The translations under genes were made by a program, and so were the position numbers. Below the pieces are notes generated by a model, which did not search any database, was not told where the DNA came from, and worked only from the letters and a program-made list of their open reading frames with translations. From Thermophagus xiamenensis (GTDB lineage Bacteria; Bacteroidota; Bacteroidia; Bacteroidales; Marinilabiliaceae), in assembly GCF_900112795.1 (NCBI RefSeq), contig NZ_FONA01000027.1, forward strand, positions 1 to 47,270: a DNA stretch of 47,270 nt. The letters are read 5' to 3'. Within the stretch, counting starts at the first letter, position 1; every line of letters begins with the position of its first letter. Shown piece by piece: positions 36,028 to 45,515 of this stretch.

Positions 36028-36738
36028 TTAAGCCATGTTATGAAAAACATTAGTAACATCGTCATCTTCTTCAAAGCGGGCCAGTAATTTTTCAATATCA
36101 GCGGCCTGTTCCCGGGTTAGCGTTCGTGTATCCTGAGGTATTCGTTCAAATTCAGCCTTTTCTATTTCAAAACCATTTTCTTCCAGATACTTTTGGATAG
36201 GTCCGAAAGCTTCAAACTCTCCGTAAATCATCATGCCATCATCCTCGGCAAAAACTTCCTGACCTCCCAGGTCTATTAACTCAAGCTCAAGCTCTTCCAG
36301 ATCAACACCTTCTTTCATTTTCACTTTGAAGTTGCATTTATGCTCAAACATATAATCGACACTTCCGGAAGTACCAAGAGAGCCACCCGCCTTATTAAAA
36401 TAACTGCGTACATTGGCCACAGTACGAGTGGGGTTGTCGGTAGCCGTTTCGACTAACACTGCAATGCCGTGCGGGGCATAACCTTCGTACACCACCTCTT
36501 TATAGTCGGCCTGGTCTTTCCCCGATGCTTTTTTAATGGCCCGTTCTACATTTTCTTTGGGCATATTGGCGGCCTTGGCATTTTGTATGAGCATTCTAAG
36601 CCTTGGATTCCCTGCCGGATCCGGGCCACCGCTTTTAACAGCGATAGCGATTTCACGACCTATTTTGGTAAAAGTTTTGGCCATATTACCCCATCTTTTG
36701 AGTTTTCTGGCCTTACGATATTCAAATGCGCGTCCCAT
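36028..36738 (-). CDS. yebC: YebC/PmpR family protein (TACO1-like)
   Basis: A 236-residue member of the YebC/PmpR/TACO1 family, acting as a DNA-binding regulator or a translation factor for difficult (proline-rich) sequences depending on the member. The N-terminal helical part shows MAKTFTKIGREIAIAVKSGG and GNPRLRMLIQNAKAANMPKENVERAIKKA. Domain 2 has VVYEGYAPHGIAVLVE and TDNPTRTVANVRSYFNKAGGSLG. All three domains are complete. The N-terminus MGRAFEYRKARKLKRWGNMAK is the conserved start of the family. The gene is single. Confidence 0.96.
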   Translation of the reverse strand: MGRAFEYRKARKLKRWGNMAKTFTKIGREIAIAVKSGGPDPAGNPRLRMLIQNAKAANMPKENVERAIKKASGKDQADYKEVVYEGYAPHGIAVLVETATDNPTRTVANVRSYFNKAGGSLGTSGSVDYMFEHKCNFKVKMKEGVDLEELELELIDLGGQEVFAEDDGMMIYGEFEAFGPIQKYLEENGFEIEKAEFERIPQDTRTLTREQAADIEKLLARFEEDDDVTNVFHNMA

Positions 36739-36824
36739 ATTTAAACGTCAAAAAAATTTATAGATAGAAAAAGAATCAACCCTTTAAGGGCAATATTATT
36801 TAATACAAAAGAAGATGGGCCTGA

Positions 36825-37424
36825 TTACTCATGTTTGTTCCCTTGATTGGCTTTTTGTTTTTCTAAATGTTTATAAACATCTTCCATTTCATCGTAAAAT
36901 CGCTTACCATATTTGCGGATGATAGGCTCTTTCAGGAAACGAAAAACAGGAACGCCCAACTTTTCCCCCAATTCACGCGCGGGGTTACACACAGGCCAAA
37001 CGTGATAATTTAAAGCCTCATAGTTTTCATACTTATCCACCCTAATGGGATAAAGATGACACGAGATGGGCTTTTTAAAATCGATGAGTCCCTCCCGATG
37101 AGCCTTTTCAATGGCACAACGGCATACCCCGTCCTGGTCAAAGTAGGTGTATACACATTCCCGGCCACGAATGATAGGGGTCACTTTATCGCCGTCGGCA
37201 TCCACTTCCCAGGTTCCGTTTTTCTCAATAATATCTATTGCTTCGGGTGAAAGAAGGTGTCGAATCAGCGGAAAAATTTTATCCAGGATCTCTGTTTCAT
37301 CGTCTTCGAGAGGTGCTCCGGATTCTCCTTCAACACAGCAAGAGCCCAAACAATGTGGCAAATCACAAACAAAATGTTTCTCAAAGATATCCAGGCTAAT
37401 AATCTTGTCGTCTATTTGAACCAT
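36825..37424 (-). CDS. DUF3109 family protein (cysteine-rich)
   Basis: A 199-residue cytosolic protein typical of Bacteroidota. The N-terminus holds CDLPHCLGSCC (Cys20, 25, 29, 30), then GRECVYTYFDQDGVCRCAIE, ISCHLYPIRV and WPVCNPA. The Cys spacing is like the YkgJ zinc- or iron-chelating family, so a metal or Fe-S site is likely. No enzyme activity is known. It lies upstream of yebC on the same strand, with an 86-base gap. Confidence 0.88.
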   Translation of the reverse strand: MVQIDDKIISLDIFEKHFVCDLPHCLGSCCVEGESGAPLEDDETEILDKIFPLIRHLLSPEAIDIIEKNGTWEVDADGDKVTPIIRGRECVYTYFDQDGVCRCAIEKAHREGLIDFKKPISCHLYPIRVDKYENYEALNYHVWPVCNPARELGEKLGVPVFRFLKEPIIRKYGKRFYDEMEDVYKHLEKQKANQGNKHE

Positions 37425-37728
37425 TGAATAAATGTTACAGGTCTGTTGATTCAGACAAATTTAGGCGGGCAAAGTTAAAGAAAATTAAGATGTTTCTACA
37501 CCTCTGTTTTTATAAAAATATTCTAAATTATTGACTCAATGAAACTTAAAATTAGTTTTTAGTGGTTAGTCGTTAGTTGTTAGTTATTCAACACTTATCA
37601 CTAATGACTGTTGACGAATGACTATAAACCTCTTCTGCTTTCTGTCTGAGAACTTCTGCCCAAATGTTATCTGGTGACAAATTTCCCTGGTCATGCTTGT
37701 TTCAACCAAATTAGAATCAGAAAAAACA
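37425..37728. repeat. compound intergenic repeat between DUF3109 and guaC
   Basis: GTGGTTAGTCGTTAGTTGTTAG and TCACTAATGACTGTTGACG (about 37560-37622), a degenerate CTTCTGC unit (37628-37660), and the right half of the dispersed element ending TCATGCTTGTTTC (about 37668-37704). The order of modules is as at 35807-35886. Confidence 0.6.
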
Positions 37729-38775
37729 TTACTCTTTACCGTTATAGATTTTATTTTCCTGCTCTGAAACCCTGATAAAAGTAGTTCGTTTGCTTAGCTC
37801 TTTCAGTTTGGCTGCGCCTACGTAGGTACAGGTGCTACGGATGCCCCCCAAAATGTCTTTAACAGTATTGTCGACGGGTCCACGATACTCTACACGTACA
37901 GTTTTACCTTCACTGGCGCGATAGTCGGCAACCCCTCCGGCATGTTTTTCCATGGCTGTTGCCGAGCTCATCCCGTAAAAAAGTTTAAATTTTTTTCCGT
38001 CCTGTTCAATAAGTTCGCCACTGCACTCATCGTGGCCGGCCAGCATACCTCCAAGCATCACAAAGTCGGCCCCTGCCCCAAAAGCCTTGGCAACATCGCC
38101 GGGCGTGGTACAACCTCCGTCACTAATAATCTGTCCGCCAATACCATGAGCTGCATCAGCACATTCAATAATAGCCGAAAGCTGGGGATACCCTACGCCT
38201 GTTTTTACCCGAGTAGTACAGACTGAACCGGGGCCAATACCTACTTTAACAATATCGGCACCGGAAAGTAACAATTCTTCAACCATTTCACCGGTAACCA
38301 CGTTTCCCGCCATAATTATTTTATCTTCAAAGTCGTGTCGAGCCTTTTCCACAAACTCCACGAAGTGCTCGGAATATCCGTTGGCGACATCGATACACAG
38401 AAATTTTAACCGGGGAAATCGAGAAAAAATTTGATGGATTTTATTAAGGTCGTTTTCTCCCGTACCGGTACTAACGGCGATATAATTTTCGATGCCATTG
38501 GGGGCTTTTTCCATAAAGTGCTCCCATTCTTCTATTGGATAATGCTTGTGCAATGCAGTAAACATTTTATGTTTAGCTAAAGCCAATGCCATTTCAAAAG
38601 TTCCTACAGTGTCCATATTAGCGGCCATAACAGGGATGCCCGTCCACTGGGTTTTAGCATGCAAGAATTTAAAAGTTCTAAGCAGTTCTACCTGCGACCG
38701 ACTTTTGAGTGTAGAGCGTTTCGGACGAAACATCACATCTTTAAAGCCAAGTTTAATATCATATTCTATTCTCAT
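37729..38775 (-). CDS. guaC: GMP reductase
   Basis: Converts GMP to IMP with NADPH in purine salvage. The 348-residue TIM barrel is full length from the ATG at 38775. [14 protein letters not shown] is the family start; the frame extends to 38862 but adds a Phe-rich 29-residue stretch absent from GMP reductases. The catalytic Cys186 is in [11 protein letters not shown]. Other marks are [14 protein letters not shown] and [34 protein letters not shown], and [13 protein letters not shown]. No CBS domains are present, which excludes IMP dehydrogenase. It lies downstream of gpmI but is separated by a terminator. Confidence 0.96.
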   Translation of the reverse strand: MRIEYDIKLGFKDVMFRPKRSTLKSRSQVELLRTFKFLHAKTQWTGIPVMAANMDTVGTFEMALALAKHKMFTALHKHYPIEEWEHFMEKAPNGIENYIAVSTGTGENDLNKIHQIFSRFPRLKFLCIDVANGYSEHFVEFVEKARHDFEDKIIMAGNVVTGEMVEELLLSGADIVKVGIGPGSVCTTRVKTGVGYPQLSAIIECADAAHGIGGQIISDGGCTTPGDVAKAFGAGADFVMLGGMLAGHDECSGELIEQDGKKFKLFYGMSSATAMEKHAGGVADYRASEGKTVRVEYRGPVDNTVKDILGGIRSTCTYVGAAKLKELSKRTTFIRVSEQENKIYNGKE

Positions 38776-38902
38776 GGTAAATTGTTTTAAGAAATAGATT
38801 TTAAAAAAGTTTCCGAAACAATAAGCATTAATGCCGGTAAATGGGAAATAAAACACAAACAATTTAGCAATATCGCAGGAATTTATTTACCCAACAGCCC
38901 AA

Positions 38903-38935
38903 AAAAAGGACAGTATCAACACCGATACTGTCCTG
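38903..38935 (-). terminator. intrinsic terminator of gpmI
   Basis: AGGACAGTATC pairs with GATACTGTCCT across a 6-base loop (AACACC). The minus strand continues with TTTTTTT. It is about 30 bases after the gpmI stop. Confidence 0.92.
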
Positions 38936-38963
38936 ACTATATGTTTTCTTACTCTAAAAAAAA

Positions 38964-40493
38964 CTATTGAATAGTGATAAGACTTTGTCCGGTCATTTCC
39001 TCGGGTTGTTCAAGGCCCATTAGTTTAATAAGAGATGGGGAAACATCGGCAAGAATACCATCTCTAACAGTTCCTTTACGGTCATCAGAAACCCAAATAA
39101 AAGGAACAGGATTAAGAGAGTGAGCGGTATTGGGCGAACCATCGGGATTAATGGCATTGTCGGCATTTCCGTGGTCGGCAATGATAATAGCTTCGTAACC
39201 ATTCTTTTTAGCTGTTTCGACCACTTCTTTCAGACAGTTATCAACGGCCCTGACAGCTTTTTTGATAGCATCGTAAACGCCGGTATGGCCAACCATATCA
39301 CCATTGGCAAAGTTAAGACAGATAAAATCGTACTTCTTCTTGTTTAACTCGGCCACCACAGCATCTTTAACTTCGTAGGCACTCATTTCGGGCTGAAGGT
39401 CATAAGTGGGTACTTTGGGCGAATTAATGAGAATTCGGTCCTCCCCTTCAAAGACCTCTTCCCGACCACCGGAAAAGAAGAATGTCACGTGAGCATATTT
39501 TTCGGTTTCGGCGATACGTAGTTGTTTAAGACCCCTTTTGGACACCAACTCACCCATGGTATTTTTCACATTATCCTTATCGAACAAAATGTGCATATTT
39601 TTAAAAGTGGCATCGTAAGGTGTGAGGGTGCAATAGTAAAGCGGGATAGTTTTCATATCATATTCAGGCATATCTTGCTGTGTAAGCACCTGAGTAATTT
39701 CCCTGGCTCTGTCGTTACGGAAATTAAAGAATACAACCACATCCCCTTCCTGGATTGTAGCCACCGGTTTTCCATTTTCATCTACATGAACAATGGGTTT
39801 AATAAACTCATCCGTTACATCTTCATCATAAGATTCCTGGATGGCAGAAATCAAATCACGTGTTTCTTTTCCTTTACCGCGCACCATGAGGTCGTAAGCT
39901 TCCTTGATACGCTCCCAGCGTTTGTCCCTATCCATGGCATAGTAACGGCCGATGACGGAAGCAACCTCACATCCCAAAGGATTAACATGTTCCATCAACT
40001 CACTCAGGTACCCTTTTCCGCTACGAGGGTCAGTATCCCGGCCATCCATGAAGGCATGAACAAACAATTTATTGAGGCCAAACTCTTTGGCCACTTCTAC
40101 CAGTTTATAGGCATGTTCCTGGCTACTATGAACACCTCCCTTTGATACCAATCCCAGGAAATGCACTTGTTTATTGTTTTCTTTAGCGTATTTATAGGCA
40201 TTGACTAACTCAGGGTTTTCAGCAATGGTATTGTTTTTAATGGCCAGATTAATTTTTACCAGATCCTGATAAACGATCCGTCCGGCGCCAATATTTAAGT
40301 GTCCCACTTCAGAGTTTCCCATTTGCCCGTCAGGAAGTCCGACATTTTCGCCAGAAGCCTGAAGCTGAGAATTGGGATATTTCTTCAGCAGGCTCTCAAA
40401 ATAGGGTGCTCCGGCCGTATAAATAGCATCGGATTTGTCTTTCTTTCCATATCCCCACCCATCGAGGATTATCAGTATGGTCTTTTTATCCAT
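38964..40493 (-). CDS. gpmI: 2,3-bisphosphoglycerate-independent phosphoglycerate mutase
   Basis: Interconverts 3- and 2-phosphoglycerate in glycolysis, a two-manganese enzyme of the alkaline phosphatase superfamily. The N-terminal DGWG (11-14) supplies a metal Asp, and the nucleophile is Ser61 in [17 protein letters not shown]. Also visible are [47 protein letters not shown] and IADHGNADN with its metal ligands. 509 residues is the normal length. Single gene with a strong terminator. Confidence 0.98.
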   Translation of the reverse strand: MDKKTILIILDGWGYGKKDKSDAIYTAGAPYFESLLKKYPNSQLQASGENVGLPDGQMGNSEVGHLNIGAGRIVYQDLVKINLAIKNNTIAENPELVNAYKYAKENNKQVHFLGLVSKGGVHSSQEHAYKLVEVAKEFGLNKLFVHAFMDGRDTDPRSGKGYLSELMEHVNPLGCEVASVIGRYYAMDRDKRWERIKEAYDLMVRGKGKETRDLISAIQESYDEDVTDEFIKPIVHVDENGKPVATIQEGDVVVFFNFRNDRAREITQVLTQQDMPEYDMKTIPLYYCTLTPYDATFKNMHILFDKDNVKNTMGELVSKRGLKQLRIAETEKYAHVTFFFSGGREEVFEGEDRILINSPKVPTYDLQPEMSAYEVKDAVVAELNKKKYDFICLNFANGDMVGHTGVYDAIKKAVRAVDNCLKEVVETAKKNGYEAIIIADHGNADNAINPDGSPNTAHSLNPVPFIWVSDDRKGTVRDGILADVSPSLIKLMGLEQPEEMTGQSLITIQ

Positions 40494-40813
40494 GATTATT
40501 TTTATTTAATAATTGTCTTCATCGTGATATAGAAACAAACAATATGGATTTCAGTTTACAAGAACAGGCAAAAGTACCTAATTTGACTTCAAAAAAAAAG
40601 CTGGGGGGTGTTAAGGAAGCTAAAAAATGCGGAAGCCTGTCCTCTGTTCGATTCCGAACATACTTTTGTCACACATCCGAACATAATGCCCTGTAGCAAA
40701 AAACCCATTCCTTTCCTTAAGACCTAAATTCCAATACTTTACAAAATTTGGCATACCTCTTGATTAAACCTTTACATCAACACAATAATTAATCAATTAA
40801 GGAGGACAAAAAA
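40494..40813. promoter_or_regulatory. upstream region of the WM-repeat gene with dyad, direct repeat and possible sigma-54 promoter
   Basis: TGTTCG-ATTC-CGAACA (40645-40660) is a perfect 6-base dyad. TCCGAACATA occurs at 40653-40662 and again at 40676-40685. TTGGCATACCTCTTGAT near 40749-40765 resembles a -24/-12 promoter (GG, 10 bases, then GA where GC is expected). AAGGAGGA at 40799-40806 is a strong Shine-Dalgarno, unusual here. The minus-strand side must also hold the gpmI promoter. Confidence 0.35.
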
Positions 40814-41239
40814 ATGAAAACAACCACTATCGTTTCAATGATCGTTTTAGGCTTAACCATAAATTTAAATGCAGCCAATCCTCAAACCAGCGGCGATATT
40901 CTATCCATAAAAAACAAAGCTGTTTTGTTTGCTTCGCTTCGCCATATTGAAGAAAACACCCGGAAGGTTTCTGACTGGATGCTTAACGAAAAAACATTTG
41001 AACCTGGTACCGAAATGACCAAAACCGCTTATTTTATGTCGAAATTTGCGGCTCCTGTTGAGGAATCAAGACAAATAGAAGAGTGGATGCTCAACGAATC
41101 ACTGTTCACCTATTTTGAAGAAGCGGCAGAGATAGAACCGTGGATGTTTGACGAAGAACTTTTTTCCAACTCATCAAACGAAACCATGAAACAAATAAAA
41201 GAATGGATGCTGGATGCCGATGGTCTCCGCATCCAATAA
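40814..41239 (+). CDS. small secreted protein with four WM(L/F) repeats
   Basis: A 141-residue protein with a signal peptide (about 1-20, ending NLNA-ANPQ). The mature part contains four imperfect repeats with Trp-Met at residues 55, 91, 110 and 131: DWMLNEKTF, EWMLNESLF, PWMFDEELF and EWMLDADGL. Each is preceded by an acidic, often Ile-Glu start. I do not recognise the family. The Trp/acidic repeat could be an interaction motif. The start has a perfect AAGGAGG ribosome binding site eight bases before the ATG, so translation should be strong. It is followed after about 96 bases by a DUF308 gene. Confidence 0.72.
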   Translation: MKTTTIVSMIVLGLTINLNAANPQTSGDILSIKNKAVLFASLRHIEENTRKVSDWMLNEKTFEPGTEMTKTAYFMSKFAAPVEESRQIEEWMLNESLFTYFEEAAEIEPWMFDEELFSNSSNETMKQIKEWMLDADGLRIQ

Positions 41240-41335
41240 TTTAAAAAGAATGAATACCGGCAGATGTTAATCAGGATGTATAATTTCTTAAAATTATTCA
41301 CTATTTTTGATATGTTGTCCAAAAGCTAATCTGCC

Positions 41336-41863
41336 ATGAAACAAGTTCTTCGATCAAACACCTTTAGCGAAACCCTTAAAGGGATCATCGCCCTACTAAT
41401 ATCACTTCTTATCTTTATTGACCCCGCCGGGGCCCTGATGACCATAGCCACTTATTTTGGTATACTGGCTCTTATTGTGGGAATAATCATGATTATTTCG
41501 GCCACAAAGGGGAATAGTGTTAATCGCAACTTTATCCTTATTCAAGGCATCTTTTTTAGCCTTATAGGATTACTCATAATGGTTTATCCCGGTGCCACAG
41601 CAAGCTTTATGGTTGTTTTAGCAGGCCTTTTCATCACCTTTTTGGGTGCCATACAACTGGCAGGATATTTACAGATGAAAGAAATACTTCCTGCTCCGCA
41701 ACTTTCACTCATTCACGCTATTCTTTCTTTGGCCATTGGTTTACTTCTTTTGTTTAACCCTTTCAAAGGAGCAGTATTAGCCACGCTTATCATGGGCGGT
41801 TATGCACTTTGGTTTGGTATCACCCGTCTTTATCTGGCATGGCAAATCTATAATCACTCATAA
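41336..41863 (+). CDS. DUF308/HdeD-family membrane protein
   Basis: A 175-residue inner-membrane protein with about six hydrophobic helices: GIIALLISLLIFIDP, TYFGILALIVGIIMII, FILIQGIFFSLIGLLIMVYP, FMVVLAGLFITFLGAIQ, LSLIHAILSLAIGLLLLFNP and a final ATLIMGGYALWFGITRLY. Repeated FxxG...NP-like halves mark the HdeD (DUF308) family, one member of which is an acid-resistance protein in E. coli. It is on the same strand as the WM-repeat protein and may be co-transcribed. Confidence 0.85.
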   Translation: MKQVLRSNTFSETLKGIIALLISLLIFIDPAGALMTIATYFGILALIVGIIMIISATKGNSVNRNFILIQGIFFSLIGLLIMVYPGATASFMVVLAGLFITFLGAIQLAGYLQMKEILPAPQLSLIHAILSLAIGLLLLFNPFKGAVLATLIMGGYALWFGITRLYLAWQIYNHS

Positions 41864-42297
41864 ATTCCTATGGTTTAAGTTTTCAACTCCATTAAGGCAT
41901 TATCCGTTTCTCTCATCCAATGCCAGCCTATCTGTTTTTTCCTAATTTTCCATTATCCTTTGGTGGCTAATTTTAATTTAAATTAATTGGACCCATGCCT
42001 GTTTTAAATAATTCCCCATCTATAAAAACATGTTCCCCATGACAATATACATGTTCCCCAATAATATATAGATGTTCTCCACACCTATTTAATCGTTTCC
42101 CATAATTGGGAATATTTTAATCAAAAGCAGAAAAATACTTTTTCAAATAAGAACTGTTATTTTTATAAAAGGCGTTAACCAATTTTACCGTGAAGATTAT
42201 TGATTAGAAGAGGACAACTAAAAAGTGAACTAAAATTAAACAGATTAAACAGCCTTAGCCACAACCGGCCACGAAAGAAAAGTGAAAGCTATCAACA
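41864..42297. other. intergenic region with 21-bp repeat array
   Basis: The stretch holds a 21-bp array (42009-42113). A short frame at 42200-42424 overlaps the tRNA and terminator and is rejected. Nothing else is seen. Confidence 0.5.
42009..42113. repeat. 21-bp tandem array with TTCCCCA cores
   Basis: Five 21-base units in register: TAATTCCCCATCTATAAAAA(C), ATGTTCCCCATGACAATATA(C), ATGTTCCCCAATAATATATA(G), ATGTTCTCCACACCTATTTA(A) and TCGTTTCCCATAATTGGGAA(T). Each has a TTCCCCA-like core followed by an AT-rich half. Two DNA turns per unit, as in the 20-bp array at 6741. Confidence 0.75.
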
Positions 42298-42329
42298 AAA
42301 AAGGCTGCCCTTGTTCAAGACAGCCTTTA
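42298..42329 (-). terminator. intrinsic terminator of the tRNA-Phe pair
   Basis: AAGGCTG at 42301-42307 pairs with CAGCCTT at 42321-42327; on the minus strand TTTTTTG follows. It lies directly after the 3' end of the downstream tRNA. Confidence 0.85.
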
Positions 42330-42334
42330 AGAAG

Positions 42335-42407
<73 letters not shown>

Positions 42408-42552
42408 TAAAATGTTATTTTTAATTTTTTACGCGGATAAAAATAACAAAAAATCCATTACTTCAATAACCTAAAAACATAAAAAACGTCAAGAAAACCT
42501 CTTCACCGTTTTTTCAAAGTACAAAGGCTTACTTATAAAAAGTTGCCTCTGG

Positions 42553-42625
<73 letters not shown>

Positions 42626-42735
42626 CTTGCAAAAGCGGTTGCAAATATACTGAAAGATTTTTTTTAACAAAAAAAGCGCGGCAAATTTTCCAGCACACTT
42701 TATAATTTTTTGCGCAATATTCGCTGATGTTTAGT

Positions 42736-42743
42736 TATTTTTG
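42736..42743 (+). promoter_or_regulatory. -7 element of the M16 peptidase promoter
   Basis: TATTTTTG, matching TAnnTTTG, followed by CG and lying 24 bases before the ATG at 42767. A TTTTTTG at about 42706-42712 could be the -33 element, though the spacer (23) is slightly long. Confidence 0.55.
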
Positions 42744-42766
42744 CGTTCAAATTTTTCTAAAAAAAT

Positions 42767-43987
42767 ATGAATCTATTTACACATACGCTCTCAAATGGTA
42801 TCCGGATAGTGTTACATCGGACGGCTTCGCCAGTGGGGCATTGCGGATTAATTATCAATACCGGATCGCGTGACGAACAGCTCCATGAACACGGGATGGC
42901 CCATTTCATCGAACATGTCATCTTTAAGGGTACTCAAAAGCGTAAAACCTGGCATATTTTGAGCCGTCTGGAAGATGTGGGGGGGGAACTAAATGCCTAT
43001 ACCTCAAAAGAAGAAACGGCTATTTATGCTTCTTTTCTAATTCAGGATTTCGAAAGAACAATAGAATTACTCCATGATATCACCTTTCACTCCGTATTTC
43101 CGGAAAAAGAGTTGAAAAAAGAGAAAGAAGTAATAATAGACGAAATTAATTCGTACAAGGATAATCCGGCCGAGCTGATTATCGACGATTTTGAAGAGCT
43201 TGTCTTCAACGATGGTCCCATGGGGCGAAATATATTAGGTACGGCAGAATCGGTAAGAAGCTTTACGCGTGAAGATATCCTTCGGTTTATTCGCAATAAT
43301 TACCATACCGACCAAATGGTGTTGTGTATGGTTGGCGACCTGGATTCAGGAAAATTCCTAAAAACCGTAAATAAATACTTTGGACAAGAGGCGGCCAATT
43401 ATCGGCAGACATCAAGGCCTCCTACACCGGCCTATAAACCGGCGAGTATTCGGAAGGAGCTGGACACCTTTCAAAGTCATATCACATTGGGGAACATAGC
43501 TTACGATTTGGAAAATCCCAAACGCTTAGGTCTTTCTTTGCTTAACAATCTTCTGGGTGGTCCCGGTTTGAACAGCCGGCTCAACATGGCTCTTCGGGAA
43601 AAAAATGGTATAGCCTACAACATCGAATCTATCTATTCGCCATACTACCGAACAGGGGTTTTCAGTATATATTTTGGTACCGACCGTCAAAATATCGACC
43701 GAAGTTTGCGTATTGCACGCCGTGAGCTGGCCAGGTTACGAGACAAAAAACTGGGACAATTGCAATTACACAAGGCACGACGGCAATTAAAAGGGCAAAT
43801 CACCATAGCTCACGAAAATAAAGAAAACTTAATGCTTAGCATTGGTAAAAGCTACCTCCTTTATAATAAAGTGGATTCGCTTTCAGAGTTGTATAAAAAA
43901 ATAGACAAACTAACCGCCAGCGACTTGCTGGAAATCGCCAACGAAGTATTTGATGAAAACCAACTTTCATATTTGATTTATGAGTAG
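42767..43987 (+). CDS. M16-family zinc peptidase (insulinase/processing-peptidase-like)
   Basis: A 406-residue single-pair M16 protein. The inverted zinc motif is HFIEH, H46-x-x-E49-H50, and KEVIIDEINSYKDNP about 75 residues later supplies the third zinc ligand. The C-terminal half is the second M16-type domain (LLNNLLGGPGLNSRLNMALREKNGIAYN). No signal peptide is seen, so it is cytosolic. Bacterial members (YmxG/PqqL-like) degrade or process peptides. It overlaps the next gene by 8 bases, so the two are translationally coupled. Confidence 0.93.
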   Translation: MNLFTHTLSNGIRIVLHRTASPVGHCGLIINTGSRDEQLHEHGMAHFIEHVIFKGTQKRKTWHILSRLEDVGGELNAYTSKEETAIYASFLIQDFERTIELLHDITFHSVFPEKELKKEKEVIIDEINSYKDNPAELIIDDFEELVFNDGPMGRNILGTAESVRSFTREDILRFIRNNYHTDQMVLCMVGDLDSGKFLKTVNKYFGQEAANYRQTSRPPTPAYKPASIRKELDTFQSHITLGNIAYDLENPKRLGLSLLNNLLGGPGLNSRLNMALREKNGIAYNIESIYSPYYRTGVFSIYFGTDRQNIDRSLRIARRELARLRDKKLGQLQLHKARRQLKGQITIAHENKENLMLSIGKSYLLYNKVDSLSELYKKIDKLTASDLLEIANEVFDENQLSYLIYE

Positions 43988-44645
43988 TCATACCCACATA
44001 ACCGGAAATCCCAATAAAGATTTGGAACTCTATATTGAAACCCATACTTCGCCCGAAGATGAACTGCTTTATGAACTTCGCCGGCAAACCCATTTAAAGG
44101 TATTGCGACCAAGAATGGTATCGGGACAGGTTCAGGGACAACTACTCACCATGCTTTGCCGCATGATACAGCCCAAAACGGTACTGGAAATCGGAACATT
44201 TACCGGGTATTCGGCCATCTGTATGGCCAGAGGAATGGGGTCTGCTGCGCACCTCCACACCATTGAACGGGATGATGAACTGGAAACATTTATCCGACAA
44301 TACATCTGCAAGGCCGGCCTCCAAAACAGAATACATCTTCACATCGGCGATGCACTTAATATTATTAAAACGCTGAATGCTTCCTTCGACCTGGTTTTTA
44401 TCGATGGCGATAAGCGGGAATACCCCGAATATTATAAAATGGTTATTGAAAAAATGAATCCGGGCGGCTATATTCTGGCTGACAATATACTCTGGAATGG
44501 CAAAGTGATTGATCCCGAAGCACAAAACGACAGTTATACCAAAGGCATTCTTGCATTCAATAAAATGGTAAAAGAAGATCCCCGGGTAGAACAAGTTATA
44601 TTACCCATGCGTGACGGATTGATGATGATAAGAGTAAAAGATTGA
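43980..44645 (+). CDS. SAM-dependent O-methyltransferase (caffeoyl-CoA/YrrM type)
   Basis: A 221-residue class I methyltransferase. Motif I is VLEIGTFTGYSAI (68-80), and LHTIERDDELE carries the acidic residue for the SAM ribose. FDLVFIDGDKREYPEYY holds the metal-binding Asp and ILADNILWNGKV the second metal site, as in catechol-type O-methyltransferases. The start ATG at 43980 overlaps the M16 gene's last codons. No substrate can be named; in related bacteria it methylates hydroxyls of small aromatic molecules or modifies tRNA wobble uridine (TrmR). Confidence 0.93.
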   Translation: MSSHTHITGNPNKDLELYIETHTSPEDELLYELRRQTHLKVLRPRMVSGQVQGQLLTMLCRMIQPKTVLEIGTFTGYSAICMARGMGSAAHLHTIERDDELETFIRQYICKAGLQNRIHLHIGDALNIIKTLNASFDLVFIDGDKREYPEYYKMVIEKMNPGGYILADNILWNGKVIDPEAQNDSYTKGILAFNKMVKEDPRVEQVILPMRDGLMMIRVKD

Positions 44646-44756
44646 TTTTTTCCGGAAATAAAACACTATTGAAGGTTAGGAAGCTACAATATTCCACCTT
44701 TTTGAAACAGACAAAATAAAATACAGTCCTCCCTTTCTTTGTGCCGGCAAATTACC

Positions 44757-44764
44757 TATTTTTG
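44757..44764 (+). promoter_or_regulatory. -7 element of the three-gene cassette
   Basis: TATTTTTG fits TAnnTTTG and lies 21 bases before the ATG at 44786. It lies within the open frame that begins at the GTG of 44741, so that earlier start is unlikely. The -33 element is not clear. Confidence 0.5.
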
Positions 44765-44785
44765 TTTTATTTCAAAGCAGTTAGT

Positions 44786-45514
44786 ATGAAAGACAATCTA
44801 TATATTGACAATTCACAGATTGTTTTCTCGTTTGCGAGAAATATGGAAATACGCAAACGGCTTTTTGAATTCGAAGATGCTTTAAAAGACGAATTCAAAG
44901 TTCCGTTCATAACGGTTGCCATTCCTGATGAGTTAGATCCAAATATTCCCCGTTTTAAAAGTCAATCCCAAAATGGGCATAGCAAAATTGAAGTTTCTCA
45001 ATCAAGAATAACGTTAGCAACGAAATATGACGAAAAATTTAAACTTGACCATCACCAAATTGAAAAATATATCCGGGCTAAAGTCGCCAACTTGTCAAAA
45101 CTGGCAGACTCTGAAAACATAAATTTTATTGGTTACATAATAGAGCTAGGGATTTATCTGGAACCGAGCCATATTAACGACTTCTTAAGAGAAAACACAG
45201 GAGCCTTTTCCATAAAAGAAGATTGCAAAGATTTTTCTATTTATTATTCAAAAAATTATAAATTGGATTTTTATCTAAATGTAAAATGCTCAAAATTCAA
45301 GGAACAAAAATTGATTTTACACAATGAAACCAAAACTTTAAGACCAACAGGACAATTTAATCATGGAATAAGTATTATTCTTGACGTCAATACGAAACCA
45401 TTTTTTGAACGACACAGAACTTTTGAAAAAAGTTTATATGATAAACTAAACAAAACCGTATTTGAAATAATTAATACCAAAAGTATTGAAGCTTATTTAA
45501 AAGGAGAAATTTAA
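44786..45514 (+). CDS. cassette protein A, unknown function
   Basis: A 242-residue cytosolic protein, AT-rich in codon use. The N-terminus (about 1-60) reads as a helix then VPFITVAIPDELDPNIPRF, a strand-loop. A beta-rich middle (SKIEVSQSRITLATKYD) follows, and the C-terminal part ends ISIILDVNTKPFF, helix, KTVFEIINTKSIEAYLKGE. This order faintly resembles the sporadically distributed TIGR04255 family, but I cannot confirm it. It is the first gene of a tight operon: one base separates it from gene B, and three separate B from C. The frame extends to a GTG at 44741, but the -7 element at 44757 makes the ATG at 44786 the better start. Confidence 0.7.
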   Translation: MKDNLYIDNSQIVFSFARNMEIRKRLFEFEDALKDEFKVPFITVAIPDELDPNIPRFKSQSQNGHSKIEVSQSRITLATKYDEKFKLDHHQIEKYIRAKVANLSKLADSENINFIGYIIELGIYLEPSHINDFLRENTGAFSIKEDCKDFSIYYSKNYKLDFYLNVKCSKFKEQKLILHNETKTLRPTGQFNHGISIILDVNTKPFFERHRTFEKSLYDKLNKTVFEIINTKSIEAYLKGEI

Positions 45515-45515
45515 A

